Assembly: GCA_004380135.1 (NCBI GenBank)
Contig: QXCR01000330.1
Span: 1-15,883 of the forward strand
Length of the DNA: 15,883 nt
Source: Stemphylium vesicarium
Taxonomy: Eukaryota; Ascomycota; Dothideomycetes; Pleosporales; Pleosporaceae
Reading direction: 5' to 3'
In this document: piece by piece, positions 8,580 to 15,883 of the stretch
How the letters are laid out: the number at the start of each line of letters is the position of its first letter
Numbering within the stretch: position 1 is the first letter of the stretch
Notes under the pieces: model-generated
Told to the model about the DNA's origin: nothing
Seen by the model: the letters and a program-made list of their open reading frames with translations, nothing else
Databases searched by the model: none
Translations under genes and position numbers: made by a program

Positions 8580-9598
8580 CTAGGGTGTACTTACACCTGT
8601 GAAGGACTGCAAGAACATGAGAGCAAGTCCAATCGCCATGCGGTTGCGCACACCCTTCTGGAATAGCTTCATAAACTGTGCCTTCTTACTCTGGCGGTTG
8701 GCACTGCGCTCCTCGACCTGCGCGCGGATTTCGCTCATTTCATGCTGGACGTACGCATGGTCTGCATCAAGACATCGGATCTTGCACAGGATTCTCTCCG
8801 CAGCCTCGAAGTTATCCTTTTTGGCTAGGTAACGGGGTGACTCGGGACACCATGCGACACCGAGGAGCAGCAGTAGACCGGGGATGAGCTGAATGGCGAG
8901 TGGCACGATCCATTGCGCCTGGGACTCTACGTCGATGGTTCGATCGGCGGCATAGTTGATCCAGAAACCTAGCATGCCGCCACCTTGCGATGCGATTTCG
9001 AAGATTCCGACGAGGCGACCACGGATGGATGGGGGTGCTGTTTCGGAAATGTATACGGGTACTACCTGTGGGATGTTAGGGATCTGTGCAATTTGGGATT
9101 TGGAGGTGGTGATGACTTACCATGGATGAGGCGCCAATGCCTAGGCCAGCTACGGCTCGGCCGCCATAAATCATGTCCAGACTACCCCGAGAAGCAGTCA
9201 TGAGGGTGCCGCCAAGTAGGAACACAGACGAAGCTATTATCATGGTCTTCTTCCGGCCAATGCGTTCTGCGAAAGGGAAAGCGAGGAGAGCACCGAAGAA
9301 GCATCCTGCCTGGAAGGTAGACACGATATTTCCCTGAATCGTATCGCGATTTGCTTTGGCGATATCATTCATGCCAAAGTCACGGATGAACGAGTTGAGA
9401 GCCATGGTGCCGCCAATAACAGCTGTATCATAACCCACTAGATCCTCTTGTCAGTATCTTAACTATCTCGACATTTCTCCACAGCGACTTACTAGCTAGC
9501 GCCGACATGGACGCGATGAGGGCGATGAGGTGGATCCGCCAATTGCGGACCTCTGGTGGGTCCAGAGTACCTGAGGCATGAGTACTGAAGCAACCCAT
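7781..9598 (-). CDS. MFS sugar porter family transporter (sugar or quinate-type permease)
   Basis: Four exons on the minus strand, 9598-9493, 9437-9121, 9065-8595 and 8512-7781, give 541 residues, normal for the sugar porter family (PF00083). Introns start GTAAGT and end AG; the third has a perfect TACTAAC branch site at 8521-8527. Family signatures in order: PPEVRNWRIH near the N-terminus, GYDTAVIGG in helix 1 (about 37-45), AERIGRKK (92-99), GRAVAGLGIGASS (128-140), ISETAPPSIRGRL (147-159), PESPRYL (215-221), FTGVN..TYYAP (296-307), VEKVGRRKG (344-352), EIFPLDIR (419-426) and PETKGISLEE (479-488). It should carry a sugar or related polyol/quinate substrate across the plasma membrane by proton symport or facilitation; the substrate cannot be read from sequence. 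The usual QQ before the GxN motif is LQ here. The start at 9598 follows family N-termini, though its context is only moderate. Confidence 0.94.
8535..8578. repeat. (CG)5(TG)17 alternating purine-pyrimidine tract inside an intron
   Basis: From 8535 to 8578 purines and pyrimidines alternate without a break: CG units, then 17 GT units (8545-8578). It lies within the 82-bp third intron (8513-8594) of the sugar porter gene, between donor and branch site. Such tracts vary in length between strains and can adopt Z-DNA. Confidence 0.95.
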
Positions 9599-11085
9599 AA
9601 GTTGGCTGAAACTGTTCTTGGAAAAGGTAAAAGTTCAAAGAAGAATAACGTAGACAATCTGGGCTATTAGCCTGAGGAACGTTAACCACCCCTTCAAAAC
9701 GCAAGGACACATGGCGCTTTTATGCCCTCCGAACCCTCGTCTCGAAGACCACGGGCCCTCCGCTATACTACCCTCGAGAGCGCCGCTAATGTCATATCCC
9801 GCGGGGTAGGCAATGCACGAGGCCAGCATATCGTGCCACCTCTGCTCCTAACACCTACTCTTCCAAGCCGTTGCGTGAACCATGGCAGCGAATCTGGGGA
9901 AGGGTCCGCTTGGCGGCTGACAAGGTGAAGCCTTGCCGATGGTTGGCGTCTGGGGTTGGGGTGCGTGATTCGTCGCAGTCTGCGCGAAGGTTACATGGAG
10001 GGATCTTGGCGGCAGCGCGCCGTTTGGTGGTGCCGGCTGCTGGCGTGGTGAGACGACTCGGATCGACACTCGTTTAGTGACGTGCGCGGGGTAAAGCGGG
10101 TCGGTGGAACGTGGAGCGGGGTGCCTTTTTCGACGACACCTTTTTTCCTCTACCGCTATCGACAGTTGGACGCCCATTGTCTCAGTCACGATAGTTTCAC
10201 CTGCGCATTAAACTGCCGCGCACCTAAGCATTGCGCCGGACCGCTGCGATGGGCTCAGAACACAAAAATCCCCTCGTACACACCAGCGCGCACAATCCAC
10301 GCTAAACCCTCCCAGTCTTTGTCATCCGGGGTACCAAGCAAGACCGCCCACTGCCCATGTGTCACGGGATGAAGGGTTCCGCCCCCAAGACCCTCCAAGC
10401 GATAACACAGGCCGCCGCCAGTATGCATGCTGCACAGGAACCGCTCCAAGACGAAAACAACGCGGGACGGCTAGTCGACAAGGAGTTTGGAACAGTCGGC
10501 AATGAGTAGTGTTTTTCTCGGCAATATCGGCCGTAAACGCGCTTTGAGGTCTTGTCTCCGTCTTGTTGCTGCGGCGCAAGAGGCTTAGGTAAGGCGTGGT
10601 GCTTGGGTCTGGAATATCAGCGCGGCCGGTAGGATGGTCTGCTTTTTTACACATGGTTGCGCTGGTGCTGGTGTGCTGGCTGGTTGGGTCGTAGCTGTTC
10701 ATCGCCAATTGGAGTCTTGCTTGCTCTTGGTGTCTCGTCATGCAGGGTTCTTGGCTCGACTGTTATCAGCCAATTCCTTCGAGCATCGATTGCACGACGC
10801 GAATATTTAAAGCGCTGTTTGCTCAGGCATTTATAGGGACTAGAAACAAAGTCTTCGCTTGAGATTGAGACAGATTACGGGCTTGGAAAGAGATCGAGGT
10901 GCAAACAGGACGGCGAGACAGGGGAACAGGCGAAAAAGCACGTACATCATCTAGCTTTCACGACACATGCAATACGAGACCCTGGAATCGGATTCTCATT
11001 TACCCCGCAGTTACTAATGGAAGTGATAACTCTAACAGCATGTCGGCGTTAGTTATCGACCAATCTGGTGCTTATCTTAGTGCCC
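9599..11085. other. intergenic region with the sugar porter upstream sequence
   Basis: No confident gene is present in these 1.49 kb. The first several hundred bases must contain the sugar porter promoter. Minus-strand open frames at 10189-9848 (113 codons) and 10741-10322 (139 codons) have ATG starts. The second is preceded by a TATAAAT on the same strand near 10834-10828. Neither shows a recognisable domain, and both are rich in Pro, Arg and Ser as expected for chance frames in GC-rich DNA. I leave them uncalled. Confidence 0.55.
9801..10121. promoter_or_regulatory. candidate CreA/Cre1 (carbon catabolite repressor) sites
   Basis: Four matches to the fungal CreA consensus SYGGRG lie upstream of the sugar porter start: gcgggg at 9801-9806, ctgggg at 9950-9955, gcgggg at 10086-10091 and gcgggg at 10116-10121, the last two 24 bp apart. 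The motif is short, so some matches are expected by chance. Repression by glucose is a reasonable but unproven inference for a sugar transporter promoter. Confidence 0.3.
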
Positions 11086-11610
11086 ATGGGAACGAGGACT
11101 GTCGAGGGTTCATACGAAGTCACAATTGACGCTAGCAGGAGGCTAAAATCATTGGACGGAGAGCTCCAATGGCTGTGTTTCTTTACCCTAGCGACACGCT
11201 CTGGCTTCTCGGCGCCGATTCACATCGCTTGGCAAGCAGGACATCATGTCATTTAGAGCGCAAGCCGTTTGGTGGACCGTAGCTCTGGGACCAATCGGTT
11301 TTGTCTAGAAGATCAAGAAGAAGCCATCTTTACCATATTCTACCTGCGTCATTTACTGTTCGACGAAGATTTGCCCGAATGTGACGCGCATGGCATAAAG
11401 CGCACATGGGAGGGCCAGCGTTTGTTGCATTGGTGTACAGTCTCTGGTATTCTACAAGAGATCCGGAATAAGTCGCTCAACAACAACTTGGATCGGGAAT
11501 TGGGTGGTGAGGATATTGTGGGAACAGAGAAGAGGAGAGAGAAAGTTGTTCGATTGAGAGAGCTACACAGAGCGATTATATACATGAGTGGAGTTTCTAG
11601 AGCATTCTAG
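11086..11610 (+). pseudogene. possible decayed or mis-modelled gene, unrecognised product
   Basis: One frame is open from an ATG at 11086 to 11610 except for a single TAG at 11254-11256. The 113-codon part after the stop has a protein-like mix, with acidic and basic clusters (FCLEDQEEAIF, DEDLPECDAH, EKRREKVVRLRELH), while the opposite strand gives only a shorter frame. I do not recognise any domain. An intron removing the TAG is not obvious. It may be a pseudogene, a fragment of a longer gene, or chance. Confidence 0.25.
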
Positions 11611-11990
11611 ATCAGCAAGTAATACACGATCACGGGAACAGGGTGCCAAGGCTGACAGACATCTCTGCTTTCTCCGTTGGGGGTAGAGCAAAGACGTTAA
11701 TGAATACAAGTGCACATACGTTTCCAGCTTCGGCAGGAGAGATCCGAGACAGCGAGCTGAAGAGTAGAGATGACAGCGGGAATAAAGTAAGTCTTAGATC
11801 GTCCTCGGTGCTCTAAATGAGACCAAGCTATCTCTTCGACGATTGCCTTCCCAGTGTCCCCATCCGCAACGCCCCAATCCCATTCGTCAATAGTCCTAGC
11901 TTACCCACCTCTTCTCGCTCTCTTCAATCATTAATAAGCTACATTCCCAGCACCTTTCATAACCTTGACTAGCCTTTAGAGGAGTGTGTA

Positions 11991-12241
11991 TTGTCGCATC
12001 GTGATCTTGATGGACAAATTTCTATTAAACGTGTCAGGACTGGCGGAGGTCAACCTAATAATGCTGCACAGCTTTTAGATTCCGTCACTAGTACTATGGT
12101 TGACATAAGGCTGCTATGTTGGCGTGTTCAACACCTTCGAATTCGGATTTGTCGACATCTCTATCGAGCTTCAACAAATCCCCTAATTCCGCTAATATTG
12201 GTATCCTTCCACATTTCATACCACTAGTATGCGCTATCTAA
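11991..12241 (+). pseudogene. possible decayed coding segment with a frameshift
   Basis: A frame at about 11991-12110 reads LSHRDLDGQISIKRV, then GGGQPNNAAQLLDSVTSTMV. Immediately afterwards a different frame (12110-12241) reads AAMLACSTPSNSDLS and SLSSFNKSPN before a TAA at 12239-12241. Both pieces look protein-like and would join across one shift near 12110. There is no ATG at the start and no family is recognised. The segment stops 59 bp before a MITE. Low certainty. Confidence 0.2.
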
Positions 12242-12299
12242 ATAGGTAGGTGAGTTCATAATTTCACTTTCTAGAAGTTAGCTCCGAGAGCTTGGAAAG

Positions 12300-12448
12300 C
12301 AGAGTTGTCAACAATCAATCAAGCTGCAATCAAGCTGCAAATATTTGCAAATATTTGCAGATCATTTACCTAGTCTAGTTTAACTCTTACTTATATAGGT
12401 TAGTGCGGGGTAGTGATCTGCAATTATGATTGATTGTTGACAACTCTG
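12300..12448. mobile_element. hAT-like MITE, copy 1 (149 bp)
   Basis: A perfect 22-bp inverted repeat begins CAGAGTTGTCAACAATC at 12300 and ends at 12448 (right arm 12427-12448). The terminal CAGAG fits hAT transposon ends. A second inner inverted pair (ttgcagatca at 12355-12364 and its complement at 12414-12423) makes the element foldable. Direct repeats caatcaagctg and caaatatttg occur in the left half. Flanking 8-mers ttggaaag (12292-12299) and ttagaaac (12449-12456) match at 6 of 8 positions, a plausible old 8-bp target duplication. It has no coding capacity. Confidence 0.8.
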
Positions 12449-12946
12449 TTAGAAACTACCCAGAAGTCCATTACATCTCGGTCTCTTATTTACACGCTAA
12501 TACGAGCCTCACAAGACTACAACGATAAGGCATTCATTCTTGTTTAGAAGTCAATTAGGTACGATTCACACCTTAACCCGATGCTCAAATTCCTTTGGTG
12601 TTTGTAGTAAGCTTTGTAGACGGGCTTCATGGTAGCGGGAGCCTAGTGAAACTATTGGCTACACAGCGCAGTTCATGAACCGTGGGCGGCATTTTATGGG
12701 GACTTTATTTTCTGCTAGACACATATAGTTATCTTGGGATTGCATGCCGTTCGTTGCAGATTTCTTGGATCGACGGCTTATTTGGGATTTTCTTGCGGTG
12801 TAGAATGTGGCAAATCAAAGTGCAGCTGCGCGAAGCGGTAATCAAAGTATGAAGTGCATTGTTCTGTTGTTCTGCTCGAGCTGGCTTCTTAGAAGTCAGC
12901 AGCAGGGTCTGTTTACATGACGTATCTCTGATGCTTGTGTTGGGAG
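12449..12946. other. spacer between the two MITE copies, no gene seen
   Basis: Nothing recognisable in these 498 bp. Short open frames on either strand lack motifs and lack good start codons. Confidence 0.6.
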
Positions 12947-13108
12947 CAGACTTGTCAACAATCAAGTCAATCTGACACATCCAGATGAGTGACTAACGCA
13001 AAAGGGTAAGACTTAAGCCTATATAGGCAACTGCTAGACTCAAATAGGAAGTCAATCAAGTCAAGCTGCGTCTCTCGATCCCCACTTAATTGATTGTTGA
13101 CAACTGTG
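12947..13108. mobile_element. hAT-like MITE, copy 2 (162 bp), with perfect 8-bp target duplication
   Basis: Ends CAGACTTGTCAACAATCAA at 12947 and the imperfect complement ending at 13108; the core ttgtcaacaatcaa (12952-12965 / 13090-13103) is perfectly inverted and shared with copy 1. The 8-mer gttgggag lies directly before (12939-12946) and directly after (13109-13116) the element, an exact 8-bp target-site duplication as made by hAT transposases. Interior tatatagg and tcaagctgc motifs are also shared with copy 1. No coding capacity; mobilised in trans by an absent hAT transposase (inference). Confidence 0.85.
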
Positions 13109-13116
13109 GTTGGGAG

Positions 13117-13765
13117 AAAGTGCTCATGGAGGTGAGGGAGGAACGCCAGGACAACGCACGTGGCACGCGCAATGCCCTTACCTTCCAAACCGTAACAGAT
13201 TTCCTATACTTTCTTATGTTGTTGTTCTCTGTGCATTGCGTAGACGTTATTGGATTTGATTTCTTATTGCAGCGAAGACAATCCTACAGATTATCTTTGC
13301 GACGTGGTATCTTGCTGCAGTTATCCTGCGCATGACATCATCGAAATTCCACGTGGCGCTCAAGGAGCGAATCAGTATGCATACCGGCAGCCTGGACTGA
13401 TGGGGTTCGTGGTAGTAGAGCACAACGCAGCCCAAGAGCGCTTAACCGTGTGTTAGACTCAGCCAGGCAGTGCATCGCAAGCGACGTTGATTCGTCGCCT
13501 TTAATGAGTGCATCCTTCTCTCGAATCAAAAGAGTGCAAGTGTGGATTTATCGGGGTGCCACGCGACGCTTGTCAGACTAGCTTACATCGAGGGATACTC
13601 GATGTTGTCCCGCAACAGGAATAACCGCGCCCTGATCCTGACGAAGTCCATCTCTACACACGTCTCCTCACTCATAGATCTTGCTGTATTGCATTCGTCC
13701 GCATCACCGGAGCTCCCTCAGGCTGTTCTGGAAGGAAGTGCCACTGCGCAATCATAACTCTTAAA
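13117..13765. other. upstream region of the HET-like pseudogene, no gene seen
   Basis: Several short frames exist on both strands (for example 13542-13757 on +), but they start at non-ATG codons and show no motifs. The last 200 bases would be the former promoter of the HET-like gene; the start context there is ttaaaATGG. Confidence 0.5.
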
Positions 13766-14907
13766 ATGGCAGAAAAGCGGGGTGATGACGCCACAACCAC
13801 GACACAGTTACCTGGCACAACCCTTTGTGCAGGCCTCAACGAAACCTTTCGCACTATTATCAGCGCCAATCTGCAGAGACCAGAATCTCTGAGTCTTCAA
13901 AAGCTGGAATTTTGGTATCAAGAACATATGGCAGCGAACGGGAATGAGCTGACTCTGAAAAGCACTGTCATATGTAAGACGCTGGACGACGAGCTTGAAG
14001 AAAGTGCTATAGACTGCTGTATAGCGGAATTGGAAGAAAATTTCTGAATGATTGGTGAATTCTGTGAAGATCGCCAGGACCTAATTGACGACTGGCCATA
14101 TTTCGGTGACATAAAGGATGAGTGTTCATCTCCGGATAAAGTCATTCTGCACAATGATGCGTTTTGGAAGCATAAAACTGTGAGAGACTGCCATACGCTA
14201 GCCACGGAAGCCGCGGGTCGGAAGGGTTGCAAGATGTGCGCTTTTTTGTTGCAGATGCTCAGAGACGGGGAGGCATTTCAGACGTTTCGAAGAGTCGAAG
14301 CACGCCTGGAATATCTCCATGCGAGGCACGTGACTTCTTTTACCGTACAAAATTAGGGGTGCAAGTTGCACCAAGTTTTGTGGATCAGCTATCCGGGAAA
14401 GGTCTGTATGCATCATGGTCTTGGAATCGCGATGTACACGGGTAGCCACTCCGACGTACTCAACTCCACTGGTGAGTCCCCAGATTGGTCTCAAACACAT
14501 CTAACGCGTCAAAGCGAAGCAACGTTGACACAGGGAAATGCTTACGGACAAGGTTGATCGCTATTAACTGGGAACAACCTCGTCTAGTTCACACTGACAG
14601 TCGGTCGACGCGGCCTCAATATAGTACTTCGAGCCACCGATGGTGTTAAGAAGAATTCTTGAAGCTCACAAGACAGAACCACGAAACTCTACTAGAGCAA
14701 ATTCCCACGAATAACCTGCCTCAAACGTTTCGAGACGCAATCCAAATTAGTCGGCGACTAGGCATAGACTACACGTGGATTGACTCGTTGTGTATAATCC
14801 AAGAAGATTCCGAGGACTGGCGACGAGAGGCTGGCTTAATGGCTTCTGTCACGGTTTGGGGTCTCTACTGCTCCTCCTCTTCACCTCCTCGCGGCTACTC
14901 ACCTTAG
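13766..14907 (+). pseudogene. heterokaryon incompatibility (HET) domain protein, broken
   Basis: From an ATG at 13766 one frame runs to 14356 with one TGA at 14045-14047. Its second part has CHTLATEAAGRKGCKMCAFLL, the Cys-containing segment that commonly precedes a HET domain. The frame then fails; 14357-14617 has no convincing continuation. The HET core (PF06985) follows in another frame from about 14618: an SHRW segment (the usual YVALSHCWG), a TAA at 14647-14649, FLKLTRQN, LPQTFRDAI (14716 on), YTWIDSLCIIQ and EDW..EAGLM. Homology ends near 14850 and the frame stops at 14905-14907, so most of the C-terminus is missing. HET proteins trigger cell death on fusion of incompatible hyphae; this copy cannot. 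A GTGAGT donor at 14472 suggests a former intron. Confidence 0.82.
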
Positions 14908-15068
14908 CGAGCTATGCCTATCTAGGACTAGCGCTGTTTGCTGTCACCAACCTACATATTCTGTTTGTAGCCTCACACAATACAACCTCAGTTCAATCCT
15001 TCAATTCTTCCTGCACACTTACTCTGACAGCTTCAGTATATGGTGGCTCCTTTGTCAATACCTTCAAC

Positions 15069-15413
15069 ATGGGCGCGGATACTCCTAGGACATATATTGT
15101 TGAGCTCAAGGCAAGCTTTCTCCTTCTCAAAAATAACGACTGGCCCATACAGACGGGATCTGTGGAAACAGGGATTATCAGAGGTAATCGATGGACCACG
15201 ACACAGGGGGAGCAATTCGAGAAGCGGGTCGAGTTTGAGAAACCATTCAAGTCTACCCCGAAGGTTACCACTTTTATCTTTCGTTTCTGCGTGGAAAAGA
15301 GAAACTGGACTCGCATTTCAGTATTTCCCAAGGATATCAGCAACGTGGGTTTCACCATATGCCTCTACTCATGGGCCGGCAAGTCTCCCACAATCTCGTG
15401 GTGCCCCATCTAA
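15069..15413 (+). CDS. H-type lectin domain protein (single domain)
   Basis: From an ATG at 15069 (context caacATGG) the frame encodes 114 residues ending at a TAA. The chain matches an H-type lectin domain (PF09458, the Helix pomatia agglutinin fold): IQTGSVETG at the start, KRVEFEKPFKSTPKVTTFIF in the middle, then NWTRISVF, ISNVGFTICLYSW and a closing ISWCPI. Family members bind N-acetylgalactosamine-like sugars, usually as trimers; binding here is inference. The same frame is open upstream to 14790, so the N-terminus is uncertain and could include an earlier exon. No signal peptide is evident from the chosen ATG, although the open upstream stretch is hydrophobic. A second lectin domain follows in another frame, so this may be the surviving part of a longer, damaged gene. 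Confidence 0.6.
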   Translation: MGADTPRTYIVELKASFLLLKNNDWPIQTGSVETGIIRGNRWTTTQGEQFEKRVEFEKPFKSTPKVTTFIFRFCVEKRNWTRISVFPKDISNVGFTICLYSWAGKSPTISWCPI

Positions 15414-15432
15414 GAAACTGTAACGCGACTAA

Positions 15433-15738
15433 CCCGGCGGTATTGCACCTTTTTTAGATACCTATTGCCACAATCTTGGTGCATACTGGTTTGCCCATGA
15501 AGCAGACGATCCCATGGTCCCCTCTGGGCGCTATGAACCACCAGAACACACACCCGTCTGGGATACACATGATGTTGCCGAGCTCCAATACTACAAGCCC
15601 CTCATGACGACACCGAACGCGATATCTTGCGGGTTCAATCATATAAATGTCAGGGGTGCAATTAACACCTGGTACAATTGCGAGGCTCTGAAATGGGACG
15701 AGCGCCGCGTGGGAATTATGATCTCGACATGGCACTGA
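15433..15738 (+). pseudogene. second H-type lectin domain, truncated
   Basis: In a frame different from the first lectin domain, codons from about 15433 read LDTYCHNLGAYWFAHEADDP, then VAELQYYKPLMTTPN, CGFNHINV and VGIMISTWH before a TGA at 15736-15738. This matches an H-type lectin domain up to its conserved TWxD/H segment; the last strand (normally ending ...SWxA) is missing. A TTTTTTAG acceptor-like site at 15450-15457 with a GACTAAC branch-like motif at 15427-15433 hints that this was an exon joined to the upstream domain, but the donors I tested (15383, 15398, 15401) do not restore frame. The loss of the end falls next to the repeat that closes the window. Confidence 0.55.
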
Positions 15739-15766
15739 AAGTCTGCCTAGACTGGCAAATGGGTCG

Positions 15767-15799
15767 GGGTTGGGCCAGGGCTGGGCCAGGGTTGGGTCG
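15767..15799. repeat. three tandem 11-bp GC-rich units
   Basis: gggttgggcca (15767-15777), gggctgggcca (15778-15788) and gggttgggtcg (15789-15799) follow each other with an 11-bp period and lead into the inverted repeat. Confidence 0.85.
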
Positions 15800-15883
15800 C
15801 CTAGATCGGAAAGTACTAGGCTCTCTCAATCATAGTATGAACCAATTCGGCCTAGTACTTTCCGATCTAGGCGACCCAACCCT
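15788..15883. repeat. perfect 34-bp inverted repeat with 28-nt loop (fold-back, cut by window edge)
   Basis: 15788-15821 is the exact reverse complement of 15850-15883, separated by 15822-15849. The right arm runs to the last base of the window, so the stem may be longer and could include the 11-bp tandem units; in that case the full element would be about 150 bp. It could be a fold-back MITE or the terminal repeat of a larger transposon meeting its own inverted copy. No coding content. Confidence 0.85.

Noticed and set aside
9848..10189. 113-codon minus-strand frame upstream of the sugar porter
   Set aside because: Arg/Pro-rich composition typical of chance frames in GC-rich DNA; overlaps the expected promoter.
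10322..10741. 139-codon minus-strand frame with an upstream TATAAAT
   Set aside because: No domain, signal peptide or intron signals recognised; the TATA match alone is weak evidence.
15414..15460. Intron joining the two H-type lectin domains
   Set aside because: The acceptor and branch-like motif look good, but the nearby GT donors (15383, 15398, 15401) do not put the two domains in frame without removing conserved residues.
15761..15800. Telomere-like repeats because of the GGGTTGGG runs
   Set aside because: The period is 11 bp and the units are not TTAGGG; they lead into an inverted repeat rather than a chromosome end.

Overview
This looks like nuclear DNA of a filamentous ascomycete. 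Introns are short (about 46-82 bp) with GTRNGT-type donors and CTGAC/TACTAAC branch sites. The protein families (fungal LtrA, MFS sugar porter, HET, H-type lectin, Tc1/mariner, pogo and chromovirus elements) fit. The transposon block carries the C-to-T/G-to-A damage expected of repeat-induced point mutation (RIP). A Dothideomycete/Pleosporales origin is plausible but is only inference. No tRNA, rRNA, CRISPR array or bacterial-style operon was seen.

Layout. (1) 1-4655 is an AT-rich, gene-free graveyard of transposons: a Tc1/mariner element (44-1919) with recognisable inverted ends and a broken transposase; the 3' end of a Ty3/gypsy chromovirus polyprotein (GPY/F module plus chromodomain, about 2120-2520), with 16 TAG/TAA codons and no TGA; a long anonymous stretch; and the C-terminus of a pogo/Fot1-type transposase (4281-4655) followed by tandem end repeats near 4709-4742. 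(2) 4746-9598 is the intact genic part: a multi-exon LtrA-type membrane protein gene on + (5064-7098), convergent with a four-exon MFS sugar porter gene on - (9598-7781). An intron of the sugar porter holds a 44-nt perfectly alternating purine-pyrimidine tract. (3) 9599-13765 has no confident gene. It holds the sugar porter promoter, two decayed or doubtful reading frames, and two copies of a small hAT-like MITE (12300-12448 and 12947-13108), the second with a perfect 8-bp target duplication. (4) 13766-15738 is a broken allorecognition/lectin patch: a HET-domain pseudogene, one complete H-type lectin domain, and a second lectin domain that stops short. (5) The window ends in a perfect 34-bp inverted repeat with a 28-nt loop, preceded by an 11-bp tandem repeat.

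Both clear genes encode membrane proteins, but nothing shows that they work together. The main interest is structural: a RIP-degraded block about 320 bp from a live gene, a MITE pair, and HET and H-type lectin fragments joined within about 200 bp and bounded by a fold-back repeat. I did not find a convincing new multi-gene system.
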